DNA of 64,000 nt from a virus, in IMG/VR virus record IMGVR_UViG_3300032323_001428, positions 1-64,000 of that record; one strand, given 5' to 3'. The notes beneath the pieces were generated by a model that worked only from the letters and a program-made list of their open reading frames with translations, had not been told where the DNA came from and made no database searches. Made by a program: the position numbers and the translations under genes. Below are positions 15,865-23,272 of the stretch, piece after piece. Every line of letters starts with the position of its first letter. The stretch's first letter is position 1.

Positions 15865-16175
15865 ACCCTAAAAGGTTTTTGTTGACCTTCTGGAAGTTTG
15901 ATTTGTGGTAATTGATTGATTTTCTCAATCATCCATTCATCTTGATGCTCTTGATAAGGTTTAGTATTGATGGCAATTTCATTGGTTGGAAGTGCTTTCG
16001 GCATCACTATATCAATTACCTGACCCATCAGAAACTTATTTCTAGTAATGGTTCTGTTCTGCGGATCAAATGCTACCAGTGCCAGTGCGTCTGTTTCTTC
16101 TCCACAATCTGCAATTTTTCTACCAGTCCTAGTTTCAATGACGGAAAAATAATCTTCGGTATTATACTTTTTCAT
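15861..16175 (-). CDS. 104-aa protein, unknown
   Basis: From ATG 16175 (MKKYNTEDYFSVIETRTGRKIADCGEETDALALVAFDPQNRTITRN...). Similar short proteins with 'MVAFDPxNRTITRNKFLMGQVIDV' are frequent in cyanophages. Function unknown. It overlaps the methyltransferase stop by 14 nt. Confidence 0.6.
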   Translation of the reverse strand: MKKYNTEDYFSVIETRTGRKIADCGEETDALALVAFDPQNRTITRNKFLMGQVIDIVMPKALPTNEIAINTKPYQEHQDEWMIEKINQLPQIKLPEGQQKPFRV

Positions 16176-16746
16176 TTTTTGGTTCTCCTTTATAATAAAT
16201 CCAACAATCTTCAGAGCAATCAAACTCATCTAGCATTTCATTCACTGCTTGTTTTACTCCAGGAAACCAATCAGTTCCTTCATTATAATAATCATGTCCA
16301 GCAAGAATACCTCCTGATTTTATTTTAGGCAACCATGCTTTAATATCTTTTTTAATATTTTCATATTCATGAGATGCATCAAGAAAAACAAAATCTAAAG
16401 AATTGTCTTTAAATTTTTTACATGCATCTAAGGAAGAAATTTTTAATGGGAAATAATATTCTTCTACTGGTTTCATATTATCTAAGAAAATATTATAGAG
16501 TTGAGGTAATTCTTTCATGCCTTCATGTTCAACACTTCCTTCCCAAGTATCAATACAATAGAACTCAATATTTTTATTTGAATTTGCAATTTCCACTGAC
16601 ATATAGGCAGCAGATTTTCCTTTCCAAGAACCAACTTCAACAAATCTACTTCCAGAAGAAAAATTCTTTACAATATTAGAATATAAAATTGGATAACTAA
16701 ACCAATTCTCCCCAAATTGCGATTGATCGTAAATATGTTTTTTCAT
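16162..16746 (-). CDS. Class I SAM methyltransferase
   Basis: About 194 residues from ATG 16746. SAM motif I is 'SRFVEVGSWKGKSAAYMSVEI', then 'IEFYCIDTWEG' (acidic ribose-binding loop), 'SLDFVFLDASHEYENIKKDIKAWLPKIKSGGILAGHDYY', typical of the methyltransferase 24 family common in glycan clusters and phages. Substrate unknown. TTG at 16761 is an alternative start. Confidence 0.8.
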   Translation of the reverse strand: MKKHIYDQSQFGENWFSYPILYSNIVKNFSSGSRFVEVGSWKGKSAAYMSVEIANSNKNIEFYCIDTWEGSVEHEGMKELPQLYNIFLDNMKPVEEYYFPLKISSLDACKKFKDNSLDFVFLDASHEYENIKKDIKAWLPKIKSGGILAGHDYYNEGTDWFPGVKQAVNEMLDEFDCSEDCWIYYKGEPKNEKV

Positions 16747-16757
16747 TTCTAAATCTG

Positions 16758-16982
16758 TCAATTATTAGGTTGCGAAGGAATTACAGGACTACGAGTTTCA
16801 TTCTTAATGACGATAAAGGCATCTTTCTGATAGGTTACACTACCATAAGGTTTAGACCACTTTGGATTTGATGTTGATACAGTTTGAGTTCCAGTTGCTG
16901 CAACACCACCAACCTGAACTACAATCTCATCCGTTGGTTCCCATCCAAGTTCTGCGATGAGTTCGTTAATCCTTTCTATCAT
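16758..16982 (-). CDS. 74-aa protein, unknown
   Basis: A small protein starting MIERINELIAELGWEPTDEIVVQVGG, ending 'KNETRSPVIPSQPNN'. It overlaps the upstream 42-residue gene. No family recognised. Confidence 0.5.
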   Translation of the reverse strand: MIERINELIAELGWEPTDEIVVQVGGVAATGTQTVSTSNPKWSKPYGSVTYQKDAFIVIKNETRSPVIPSQPNN

Positions 16983-17094
16983 TTTGCTTTTGAGTTCTTT
17001 CAGTATTATACTTCCATTTCATCGGGATGTAAAGGTTCGGCCATGTATCTCTGATAATCTCTGCGAGTTTATATGGGGTGGTGGAAGATATCAT
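16966..17094 (-). CDS. 42-residue protein, unknown
   Basis: Frame from ATG 17094 (overlapping the phosphoesterase stop, TGATGA) to TAA 16966: MISSTTPYKLAEIIRDTWPN... and a basic C-terminus. The overlaps on both sides suggest it is translated. Function unknown. Confidence 0.45.
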   Translation of the reverse strand: MISSTTPYKLAEIIRDTWPNLYIPMKWKYNTERTQKQNDRKD

Positions 17095-17795
17095 CAGTAT
17101 TTCTCCAATTTATAAACACCATTTTTCTCCACAATCGCAGAGCAAGTATCACACCAATCTCCACAACACATATACATCACCTTACCAAAGTTACGAATAT
17201 TTCCAGAATGTATGTGTCCGCAAATTACACCAGAATATTTCTTATCTCTTTGAGCACAATAAGAAGCAATATCGGTCTCATATTGATTGATATAATTCTT
17301 TCCTCTTACACTATTCTTCAGAGCATAAACCAAAGAGAATCGGAAGAACCTTTCCAACCAAATACTTAAGGGTGTAATTAATTCATATCCTTTATTGAAC
17401 ATCAGTTGCTTCCAAGACCCAGAAGAATACTCTGAATACTTATCTCCGTGAATACAAAGAAACTTATTTCCCTTTGAGTCCTTATGAACATACTCATCAA
17501 CCATCTTAAAGTTCTTGTGTTCAAAATCAGTATAACGACGAATCATTCCTTCGTGATTACCAAGAATATAAACAACTTCTGTTCCTTTCTTTGCGAGATT
17601 GAGAATCTGATGAACACATTCGGTATGCTCTTTGGTCCAACGAGTGTTATATCTTTCCATACAATGAATATCAATAACATCACCAACTAAAACTAATTTC
17701 TTAGTCTTAAGTTCTTTTAGAAATTTTAGAAACTTTTCAGTATTACATCTTGGAGTTCCTAGGTGAATATCACTGATAAAAGTTGCGTCGTACAT
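17094..17795 (-). CDS. LpxH-like metallophosphoesterase
   Basis: A 233-residue calcineurin-type phosphoesterase. The metal-binding blocks are 'ISDIHLGT' (DxH), 'LVGDVIDIHC' (GDxxD), 'ILGNHEG' (GNHE), 'FLCIHGDKY' and 'GVICGHIHSG' (GHxH). The overall layout is that of UDP-2,3-diacylglucosamine pyrophosphatase (LpxH)-like proteins. In a phage it might cleave lipid A precursors, nucleotides or modified glycans; substrate unknown. Confidence 0.8.
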   Translation of the reverse strand: MYDATFISDIHLGTPRCNTEKFLKFLKELKTKKLVLVGDVIDIHCMERYNTRWTKEHTECVHQILNLAKKGTEVVYILGNHEGMIRRYTDFEHKNFKMVDEYVHKDSKGNKFLCIHGDKYSEYSSGSWKQLMFNKGYELITPLSIWLERFFRFSLVYALKNSVRGKNYINQYETDIASYCAQRDKKYSGVICGHIHSGNIRNFGKVMYMCCGDWCDTCSAIVEKNGVYKLEKY

Positions 17796-17820
17796 AAAAA
17801 GTTGTGATTTATCTTATATA

Positions 17821-17886
17821 TTATAGCAAAGACATCAGAAAGAGGAACACTCCGAATGCTATGAAGGCTGCGAGGATGATGAGCAT
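17821..17886 (-). CDS. 21-residue hydrophobic peptide
   Basis: ATG 17886 to TAA 17821 encodes one hydrophobic helix (MLIILAAFIAFGVFLFLMSLL). It starts 1 nt after the stop of the gene upstream. Such one-helix peptides exist in phages, but at this length chance cannot be excluded. Confidence 0.35.
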   Translation of the reverse strand: MLIILAAFIAFGVFLFLMSLL

Positions 17887-17887
17887 T

Positions 17888-18043
17888 TTATTGGTGCTTT
17901 TGTAAATATGCAACCAAATCTTTAAGGTAGTCAGATGCCTTATCCCAATCTCCATTAAACCTATCATTAAGTTCTTGATAAATTTTTTCTGCGTTTTCAG
18001 GTGCTAGATTGGTTGCCTCAATAAATCCTTCTTTAGTAATCAT
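17888..18043 (-). CDS. 51-residue helical protein, paralog of 55-aa gene
   Basis: ATG 18043 to TAA 17888: MITKEGFIEATNLAPENAEK..., acidic and helical. The N-terminus resembles the 55-residue protein at 20889-21056 (MITREEFIKSVPLDPEISGR), so the two are probably paralogs placed on either side of psbA. It overlaps the preceding nuclease gene by 11 nt. Confidence 0.55.
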   Translation of the reverse strand: MITKEGFIEATNLAPENAEKIYQELNDRFNGDWDKASDYLKDLVAYLQKHQ

Positions 18044-18662
18044 AATGTTTTAATGTTTTTTCTGTAAGGTTGATGATTTCAGTTATGGGTAATTCTACCA
18101 CATAACACTCCGTATATCCACTGTCCGTGGTCTCAAAATCAATTTTATAATCTTGGTATTTTTGATGAATGAACTTTTCAAGATGATGAACTTGATAATG
18201 AATTCCTTTCCATATTTTAATTACACTATGTAATTTATTTTTGGTGTGATTTGCTAATTTATTGAAACTTCTACCAACCTTATAAACCAGTTTACCTTCA
18301 AGATAAACAATAACCAAATACAAATAATCAGTATCAAAATATCTTTCTTTCCAAGGGTTTTGACAATTATTGCCCTTTATTTTTTCTCCATATTTTTTGA
18401 CTCTTTCATCAGTTTCTTTGGTTAATCCTTTATTCCAAACTTTTTGACCTGTTTTCTTTCCTTTATTCCAAGGTTCTTTACCAACCTGCCATTCGGAAAA
18501 GTTTCTTGTTACACCAATTGTTTTAAGATACTTATATACAGAAACTCTTGGTATGTTTAGTTGTCTTCCAATCTCGTGGGAGGATAAACCAGACAAATAC
18601 ATTTGCTTCCAAATCTCCCTATCCTTATCAGTATATCTTACATTCATTTGTGGTCTGCTCAC
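18033..18662 (-). CDS. HTH-NUMOD3-GIY-YIG-like candidate homing endonuclease
   Basis: A 209-residue protein. N-terminal helix-turn-helix ('IWKQMYLSGLSSHEIGRQLNIPRVSVYKYLKTIG'), two NUMOD3-like 'WNKGKKTG...VWNKGLTKET' elements and a C-terminal domain 'YLYLVIVYLEGKLVYKVGRSF...HHLEKFIHQKY...GYTECYVVELP', like the T5orf172/GIY-YIG-related nucleases. Start is GTG 18662 or ATG 18647. It lies immediately downstream of psbA exon 2. The nuclease assignment is moderate. Confidence 0.6.
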   Translation of the reverse strand: MSRPQMNVRYTDKDREIWKQMYLSGLSSHEIGRQLNIPRVSVYKYLKTIGVTRNFSEWQVGKEPWNKGKKTGQKVWNKGLTKETDERVKKYGEKIKGNNCQNPWKERYFDTDYLYLVIVYLEGKLVYKVGRSFNKLANHTKNKLHSVIKIWKGIHYQVHHLEKFIHQKYQDYKIDFETTDSGYTECYVVELPITEIINLTEKTLKHYDY

Positions 18663-18671
18663 GGATATTAT

Positions 18672-18705
18672 TATTTATAAAAAAAGAGACCTGTAAAGGT
18701 CTCTT
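18672..18705 (-). terminator. psbA terminator merged with late promoter
   Basis: An 8-bp stem (18684-18691 with 18698-18705, AAGAGACC/GGTCTCTT) ends psbA on the minus strand. Its T-tract runs directly into TATAAATA (complement of 18672-18679), the late promoter for the nuclease gene downstream. Confidence 0.75.
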
Positions 18706-18731
18706 CATTATATCACAATTTAGTGATTATA

Positions 18732-19270
<539 letters not shown>

Positions 19271-20020
19271 AGCCACGATGTTGTATGTCTCTTCTTCTTG
19301 TCCGAACTTGTAACCATAATTCTGCGATTCAGTTTCAGTAGTTTCACGAACTAGTGAAGAAGTCACCAGCGAACCGTGCATCGCAGAGAACAATGAACCA
19401 CCGAACACACCAGCAACTCCAAGCATGTGGAATGGGTGCATAAGGATGTTATGTTCTGCTTGGAAGACAAGCATATAGTTAAAAGTACCAGAAATGCCAA
19501 GTGGCATAGCATCAGAGAAAGAACCTTGACCGAAAGGATACACAAGGAATACGGCACTCGCAGCAGCAACAGGTGCTGAGTAAGCAACGCAAATCCAAGG
19601 ACGCATACCTAGACGGTAAGAAAGTTCCCATTCACGACCCATATAAGCATAAATGCCAATGAGGAAGTGAAATACAACAAGTTGGAAAGGTCCACCATTA
19701 TAGAGCCACTCATCAAGACTTGCTGCTTCCCAGATAGGATAGAAGTGAAGACCAATAGCATTAGAAGAAGGAACAACGGCACCAGAGATGATGTTGTTTC
19801 CGTACATTAGAGAACCAGCAACTGGTTCACGAATGCCGTCAATGTCCACTGGTGGGGCACCAACGAAAGCGATAATAAAGCAAGTAGTTGCAACCAATAA
19901 AGTTGGAATACATAATACACCAAACCAACCAACATATAAACGATTGTCAGTTGAGGTTACCCATTGGCAGAATTGTTGCCAGTAGTTTGTTTGTTTTTGT
20001 AAGGCAATTGTAGCAGTCAT
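19271..20020 (-). CDS. psbA: psbA exon 1 (photosystem II D1, N-terminal part)
   Basis: Encodes residues 1-250 of D1 from ATG 20020 ([20 protein letters not shown]). It includes membrane helices A-D, '[24 protein letters not shown]' (redox-active Tyr and Asp region) and '[23 protein letters not shown]'. Spliced D1 is 359 residues, the normal length. The phage copy keeps photosystem II repaired during infection. An in-frame ATG at 20071 would add 17 residues not seen in D1 and lies in the leader, so 20020 is chosen. Confidence 0.97.
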
Positions 20021-20180
20021 TTGAATTAAAGGGGTAGTAAATATGAGTTCGGGGGAACGAACTGGTGACATTATTCCTACACCACCCTCCAGTGTAGGTA
20101 AAAAGACGTATTTGAATTCCCATAGGTCTTGGTTATCGGGAATGTAAGAAATCGTAAAGTTTTATCTTGATTTCCTAACT
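20021..20180 (-). ncRNA. psbA 5' leader, PhotoRC-II-like structured RNA
   Basis: The roughly 160-nt leader contains a 7-bp hairpin (20076-20082 with 20092-20098) whose 9-nt loop reads TGGAGGGTG, plus an upstream conserved segment (AAGTTAGGAAA..., ...CTTTACG). The same hairpin, with one compensatory pair change, occurs before the gene at 21084-21353. Structured psbA leaders of cyanophages are known as the PhotoRC-II motif; membership is inferred. The loop holds a Shine-Dalgarno-like GGAGG. Confidence 0.65.
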
Positions 20181-20214
20181 TATTTAGTATAACAGAACCC
20201 TAATCAAGAGTCAA
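20181..20214 (-). promoter_or_regulatory. Stacked early and late promoters of psbA
   Basis: TTGACT (complement of 20209-20214), a 17-bp spacer and TATACT (20186-20191) form a sigma70-type promoter. CTAAATA (20181-20187) overlaps the -10 box and is a late promoter, so psbA can be transcribed through the whole infection. Confidence 0.75.
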
Positions 20215-20814
20215 TCAGCATAAATACTCATCTTTATTTTTTCTGGACCAAGTATGAGACTGGCAGTGTTTCTTCATACTTTCACTTCTTTTATCTAAAC
20301 TTTCTTGAGAAAAAACTTGTTGTGCTCTTTTTTCCTTTATTTTCTGTTTTGCTTCTTCAGTATGAGATTTTCCTTCACAACCTTTTTGGGGTCCAGGTTT
20401 AAGATGTAGTTCATAATCAAACTTTGAGCATTCACAAATAGCCCTTTTGACTTGGTGTTCTTTTAGTCCAAGTAAATCAGCAACTTCTTTTCTTGATAAT
20501 CCTGATTGACGATATTTAAGAATAGAAAGTTCTTGTTGTGTTGGTTCAGTTTTCTTTGGAGGTTTGCCTCTTTTTTCAGTTGAGTTTCCTTTGCTTTTCT
20601 TTGCCCAGTTGATTGCTTGTTTATCGTGAATGAGTTTATGAGTTGCTGGATGATAAACATAAAGATGCTCTGGAATGTTTCTACCACCTTCACATCTTGG
20701 TGGATTATGATGAACATCAATACACTTCATCTGTTCATCAGTAAGTCCATAATGTTCTTGGGCAACCTTACGATAGTTATGCCTATCAGTAGAAAGAACA
20801 ATAGCAGAGCACAT
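20215..20814 (-). CDS. HNH homing-type endonuclease beside psbA
   Basis: A 199-residue protein from ATG 20814 (MCSAIVLSTDRHNYRK). Its nuclease core is 'CIDVHHNPPRCEGGRNIPEHLYVYHPATHKLIHD' (HH...N...H). An HTH-like segment follows ('ILKYRQSGLSRKEVADLLGLKEHQVKRAI'), then NUMOD3-like 'GKSHTEEAKQKIKEKR'. In S-PM2 a free-standing nuclease (F-CphI) next to psbA mobilises the psbA intron; this gene occupies a similar role by position, though I cannot tell whether it is homologous. The gene ends at the psbA -35 box. Confidence 0.75.
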   Translation of the reverse strand: MCSAIVLSTDRHNYRKVAQEHYGLTDEQMKCIDVHHNPPRCEGGRNIPEHLYVYHPATHKLIHDKQAINWAKKSKGNSTEKRGKPPKKTEPTQQELSILKYRQSGLSRKEVADLLGLKEHQVKRAICECSKFDYELHLKPGPQKGCEGKSHTEEAKQKIKEKRAQQVFSQESLDKRSESMKKHCQSHTWSRKNKDEYLC

Positions 20815-20818
20815 AAAA

Positions 20819-20856
20819 AACTCCAAACCTACTATTATTTAGGTAGGTTTGGAGTT
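20819..20856 (-). promoter_or_regulatory. Inverted repeat with late promoter in loop
   Basis: Perfect 14-bp arms (20819-20832 and 20843-20856, AACTCCAAACCTAC type) enclose a 10-nt loop that is essentially the late promoter CTAAATA (complement of 20836-20842). The 3' arm carries GGAG, the ribosome binding site of the HNH ATG at 20814. Read-through RNA hides it; late RNA starts at about the 3' arm and exposes it. Confidence 0.8.
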
Positions 20857-20888
20857 GTAATGAAGTTTATGTTAATATTTTGTAATAA

Positions 20889-21056
20889 TCAAAAATTTAA
20901 CCCCTTAAATCCATCAATAATAGTTTTTAAATGTCCCTCGGCACTTTCTATATTAGAACCGGTTTTCTTTATTAATTCCATCAATTCATCATAACTTCTT
21001 CCAGATATTTCTGGGTCAAGAGGAACAGATTTGATAAATTCTTCTCTAGTAATCAT
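20889..21056 (-). CDS. 55-residue helical protein, paralog of 51-aa gene
   Basis: ATG 21056 to TGA 20889: MITREEFIKSVPLDPEISGR..., ending 'IIDGFKGLNF'. The N-terminus matches the protein at 17888-18043. It is cotranscribed with the 89-aa gene upstream. Function unknown. Confidence 0.55.
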   Translation of the reverse strand: MITREEFIKSVPLDPEISGRSYDELMELIKKTGSNIESAEGHLKTIIDGFKGLNF

Positions 21057-21083
21057 AAGTATTAAAAAATTATTTTAGTAAGA

Positions 21084-21353
21084 TTAATGTTTCATCCATT
21101 CACCATTTTCAACATCCCAATGCCTTCTATCATAAACTTGAAAATTAACAGTTGTGAAAAATAGTGAAATACTAGTCCAAAGTCCTGCGTGGTCTGTTTT
21201 GATAGTATATTTAAAATCAACTCCAAACAAAATATTATCTCTATTTACTTCAAATTCCCAGAACTTATGTTTAAGTGGAGTTTTGCCAGAAATAAAATAA
21301 ATGTTTTTAAAGTTGTCTATTGGCAGTTCAATTTTAAAATTTACTATAATCAT
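21084..21353 (-). CDS. 89-aa unknown protein under a psbA-type leader
   Basis: A small beta-rich protein (MIIVNFKIELPIDNF...) with 'HKFWEFEVNRDNILFGVDFKYTIKTDHAGLWTSISLFF' and a Trp-rich end 'RRHWDVENGEWMKH'. No signal peptide or membrane helix. I do not recognise the family. Its promoter and leader copy those of psbA, so it is probably expressed in step with D1 and may act in photosynthesis maintenance or adaptation; that is inference. Confidence 0.65.
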   Translation of the reverse strand: MIIVNFKIELPIDNFKNIYFISGKTPLKHKFWEFEVNRDNILFGVDFKYTIKTDHAGLWTSISLFFTTVNFQVYDRRHWDVENGEWMKH

Positions 21354-21487
21354 TATTTTTATAAATAAATGACGGTTACATTATGTCCTGCACCACCCTC
21401 CAGTGCAGGGATGAGAGATGCTTTACTTCTGATGATCTCGGTTACAGAAGGTTACGGAACGTAAAGATTTGTCTTTGTTTCCTGACT
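21354..21487 (-). ncRNA. Second PhotoRC-II-like leader RNA
   Basis: A leader homologous to that of psbA. The 7-bp hairpin at 21387-21393/21403-21409 has the same TGGAGGGTG loop, and one stem pair is changed from A-T to G-C on both strands of the stem (covariation). The 5' part AAGTCAGGAAAC...CTTTACG also aligns. It precedes the 89-aa gene. Confidence 0.65.
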
Positions 21488-21521
21488 TATTTATCATAGC
21501 ACTGGGTGCCGGTGGTGTCAA
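21488..21521 (-). promoter_or_regulatory. Stacked early and late promoters of 89-aa gene
   Basis: TTGACA (complement of 21516-21521), 17-bp spacer and TATGAT (21493-21498), overlapping the late box GATAAATA (21488-21495). Same arrangement and same distance to the leader as at psbA. Confidence 0.75.
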
Positions 21522-21526
21522 GGCAT

Positions 21527-21548
21527 AAAAAAGTCCCCTTTCGGGGAC
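21527..21548 (-). terminator. Intrinsic terminator after 68-aa gene
   Basis: Minus-strand GTCCCC-GAAA-GGGGAC stem (21533-21548) followed by six T. A GAAA tetraloop and clean T-tract make this a strong terminator. Confidence 0.9.
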
Positions 21549-21554
21549 CGTAAA

Positions 21555-21761
21555 TCATTCTGCTACTTCTGGTAGTGGGATTTCTTCTGGTTCTGGTTCT
21601 GGAAGAGATACACCTGTTTGTGTAAGATACTCAATCGCACCTTGTACTTTTAGAAATAGTTCTCTTTTTACTGTAGCCTTAGTTTGTAGTCCTTCCAATT
21701 CAAGGGATAGGTCTTGTGCTTGCTTTACAAGATTTGCAAGATGTTCTTGTTGTTCGGTCAT
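21555..21761 (-). CDS. 68-aa coiled-coil protein, unknown
   Basis: A helical, heptad-patterned protein (MTEQQEHLANLVKQAQDLSL...) with an acidic Pro-rich end 'PEPEPEEIPLPEVAE'. Similar short proteins are common in cyanophages. An ATAAATA late-type box lies upstream near 21782-21790. Function unknown. Confidence 0.65.
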   Translation of the reverse strand: MTEQQEHLANLVKQAQDLSLELEGLQTKATVKRELFLKVQGAIEYLTQTGVSLPEPEPEEIPLPEVAE

Positions 21762-21827
21762 AAAAAGTTAATAAATTTGATTTATTTATATTATACCACA
21801 AGTAGTCAAATATGAAAAATGGTGACG

Positions 21828-21835
21828 ATAAATAC
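21828..21835 (+). promoter_or_regulatory. Late promoter of the plus-strand secreted operon
   Basis: GATAAATA on the plus strand, 22 bp before ATG 21858. It shows that the upstream in-frame Met at 21819 is not the start. Confidence 0.65.
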
Positions 21836-21857
21836 TAATAGTCATTCACACAAGAAA

Positions 21858-22319
21858 ATGAAAAGACTTCTATTAGCCTTTTCGTTATTCTTTGCTATTC
21901 CTGTAAGTGCTGCTGAGATTACATCTAAAATTACTGATTCTGTTCAACTTAGCGTACAGGGTGCTGCGGTACAGTCAACAAGAATCGGGGCATCTTATGG
22001 TGTGTCGGGAACAAACATTACATCATCAGCATTTGGTGGAACAAGTGGTGCTGGAACTTATGATATCAATACATCAGGTCAGGCATTTAGTTTCTCGGAA
22101 AGTTTTACTGCTTCCGATGCTTTAGTTACCAACCAATCTTGGTCTGCTGGAGCCATTGCTTCTCCCAACCTTTATGGAGATAGTGTTACTCAGTTAGCAG
22201 GAGACAAAGGTTCTCTTGCTGGTACATTATCAGGAACTGGTGTTCCTACTATTACTGCTGGTGGTCCTGGTTCAACAGGAACAGCACAACGCACTATTGA
22301 ACTGAGCGTATTCAAATGA
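21858..22319 (+). CDS. Secreted Gly/Ser/Thr-rich protein
   Basis: 153 residues from ATG 21858. It has a clear signal peptide (MKRLLLAFSLFFAIPVSAAE, cleavage after SAA or VSA). The mature part is rich in Gly, Ser and Thr with beta-repeats ('SVQGAAVQSTRIGASYGVSGTNI', 'GTYDINTSGQAFSFSESFT'). The same 'VSGTNI...FSFSES' plan recurs in the next gene, so they are related. Periplasmic or surface role; function unknown. Confidence 0.65.
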   Translation: MKRLLLAFSLFFAIPVSAAEITSKITDSVQLSVQGAAVQSTRIGASYGVSGTNITSSAFGGTSGAGTYDINTSGQAFSFSESFTASDALVTNQSWSAGAIASPNLYGDSVTQLAGDKGSLAGTLSGTGVPTITAGGPGSTGTAQRTIELSVFK

Positions 22320-22681
22320 GACACATAACTCCCGTTCTGCTTTTAGCAACGGGAGTCATTTGTACTCCTGCTTATGCTAATAGTGTTGTGCCTAATTTCA
22401 CCAGAGGAACTATCAATGCTACCACAGAATCAACTACACGGATTGTAGAAACCATACGCCAGGTGGAATACTCAACTGGCACATCTTATACTGTAACTGG
22501 AACCAATATTAATATTCCTGGCACTCCATCTCCTGGAGCAAACTACACCATTATAGACCAAGGTGCTCCGTTCCAATTTAGTGAGACATATCTCGGAACT
22601 GGATTGGCAAAAGAAACATGGATAGACAGAACTACAGAAACAAATTCAACTACTACATCAATCTCTGTATTTACACAGTAG
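22316..22681 (+). CDS. Secreted protein related to preceding gene
   Basis: 121 residues with signal peptide (MRHITPVLLLATGVICTPAYA|N). The mature part has 'YTVTGTNINIPGTPSPGANYTIIDQGAPFQFSETYLGTG', parallel to the preceding protein's TNI/FSFSE pattern, and both end in a 'ISVF/LSVF' strand. Overlaps upstream stop by 4 nt. Confidence 0.6.
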   Translation: MRHITPVLLLATGVICTPAYANSVVPNFTRGTINATTESTTRIVETIRQVEYSTGTSYTVTGTNINIPGTPSPGANYTIIDQGAPFQFSETYLGTGLAKETWIDRTTETNSTTTSISVFTQ

Positions 22682-23214
22682 TGTTGTCTGGTAGTGCGTT
22701 TGCTCAGAGCGCCCCAGCACCATCTAATACCAACATAGCAGGACCATCAGCATCGGCAACGGGTAACGTGACGAATCAGGCAGTACAGGTCTTACAAGGT
22801 CCTTACGCAATGAATACTTATGGTGGTGGTGTAAGTTGCCAGGGACCAACATTCTCACTATCTCCATTTGCTTTGAATAGTGGAAATGGTAGTGATGACC
22901 CAGAGACATTTGATTCAAGAAATTATAACTGGGGAATCTCTGCGGGTTTCAATATACCTTTGGATGGTATGTTGATGGAACTTTGTAAGTCAAGAGCAAA
23001 AGTAGAAATAGCAAGACAACAAAGTGAAGTTGAAAAAAGTCGTTTAGATTTTGAACTCGTGAGGGCAAGACTTTGTTTAGAAATGATAAGAAATGGTGGG
23101 TTTTTTCATCCACAAAGTCCTTATGGAAAAGTATGTGCTGATATAGTTGGCCCATCGCCTAATGGTTACTTAATGACTGGAAATGGTACGGTTGTTTCTA
23201 AAATTAAAAAATAG
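22618..23214 (+). CDS. Secreted protein with helical C-terminal region
   Basis: 198 residues. N-terminal hydrophobic stretch ending 'GSAFAQS' looks like a signal peptide. The C-terminal half has 'MLMELCKSRAKVEIARQQSEVEKSRLDFELVRARLCLEMIRNG', a long helix with paired cysteines. Overlaps the upstream gene by 64 nt; a start inside (GTG near 22680) would remove most of the signal peptide. Function unknown. Confidence 0.6.
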   Translation: MDRQNYRNKFNYYINLCIYTVVLSGSAFAQSAPAPSNTNIAGPSASATGNVTNQAVQVLQGPYAMNTYGGGVSCQGPTFSLSPFALNSGNGSDDPETFDSRNYNWGISAGFNIPLDGMLMELCKSRAKVEIARQQSEVEKSRLDFELVRARLCLEMIRNGGFFHPQSPYGKVCADIVGPSPNGYLMTGNGTVVSKIKK

Positions 23215-23272
23215 GTTAGACTTTGAACTTCTAATTTTTATAAATAGTAGTAGAAGTTCAAAGTCTAACCTA
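23212..23272 (+). promoter_or_regulatory. 22-bp perfect inverted repeat around late promoter
   Basis: Arms 23212-23233 and 23251-23272 are exact reverse complements over 22 bp, with a 17-nt spacer holding TATAAATA (23239-23246). The left arm starts at the stop codon of the upstream gene; the right arm ends in the A of the GIY-YIG ATG (23272). Read-through mRNA would lock the start region into a very stable hairpin. Late RNA, starting about 23252, has only the right arm. Confidence 0.85.

Noticed and set aside
20021-20071. In-frame ATG adding 17 residues to D1
   Set aside because: The extension lies in the conserved leader and is not part of D1; ATG 20020 gives the normal N-terminus. Kept only as a minor question.
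23212-23272. Intrinsic terminator or transposon end
   Set aside because: The 22-bp inverted repeat lacks a T-tract, has a 17-nt promoter-bearing spacer and ends at a start codon; no transposase is nearby.
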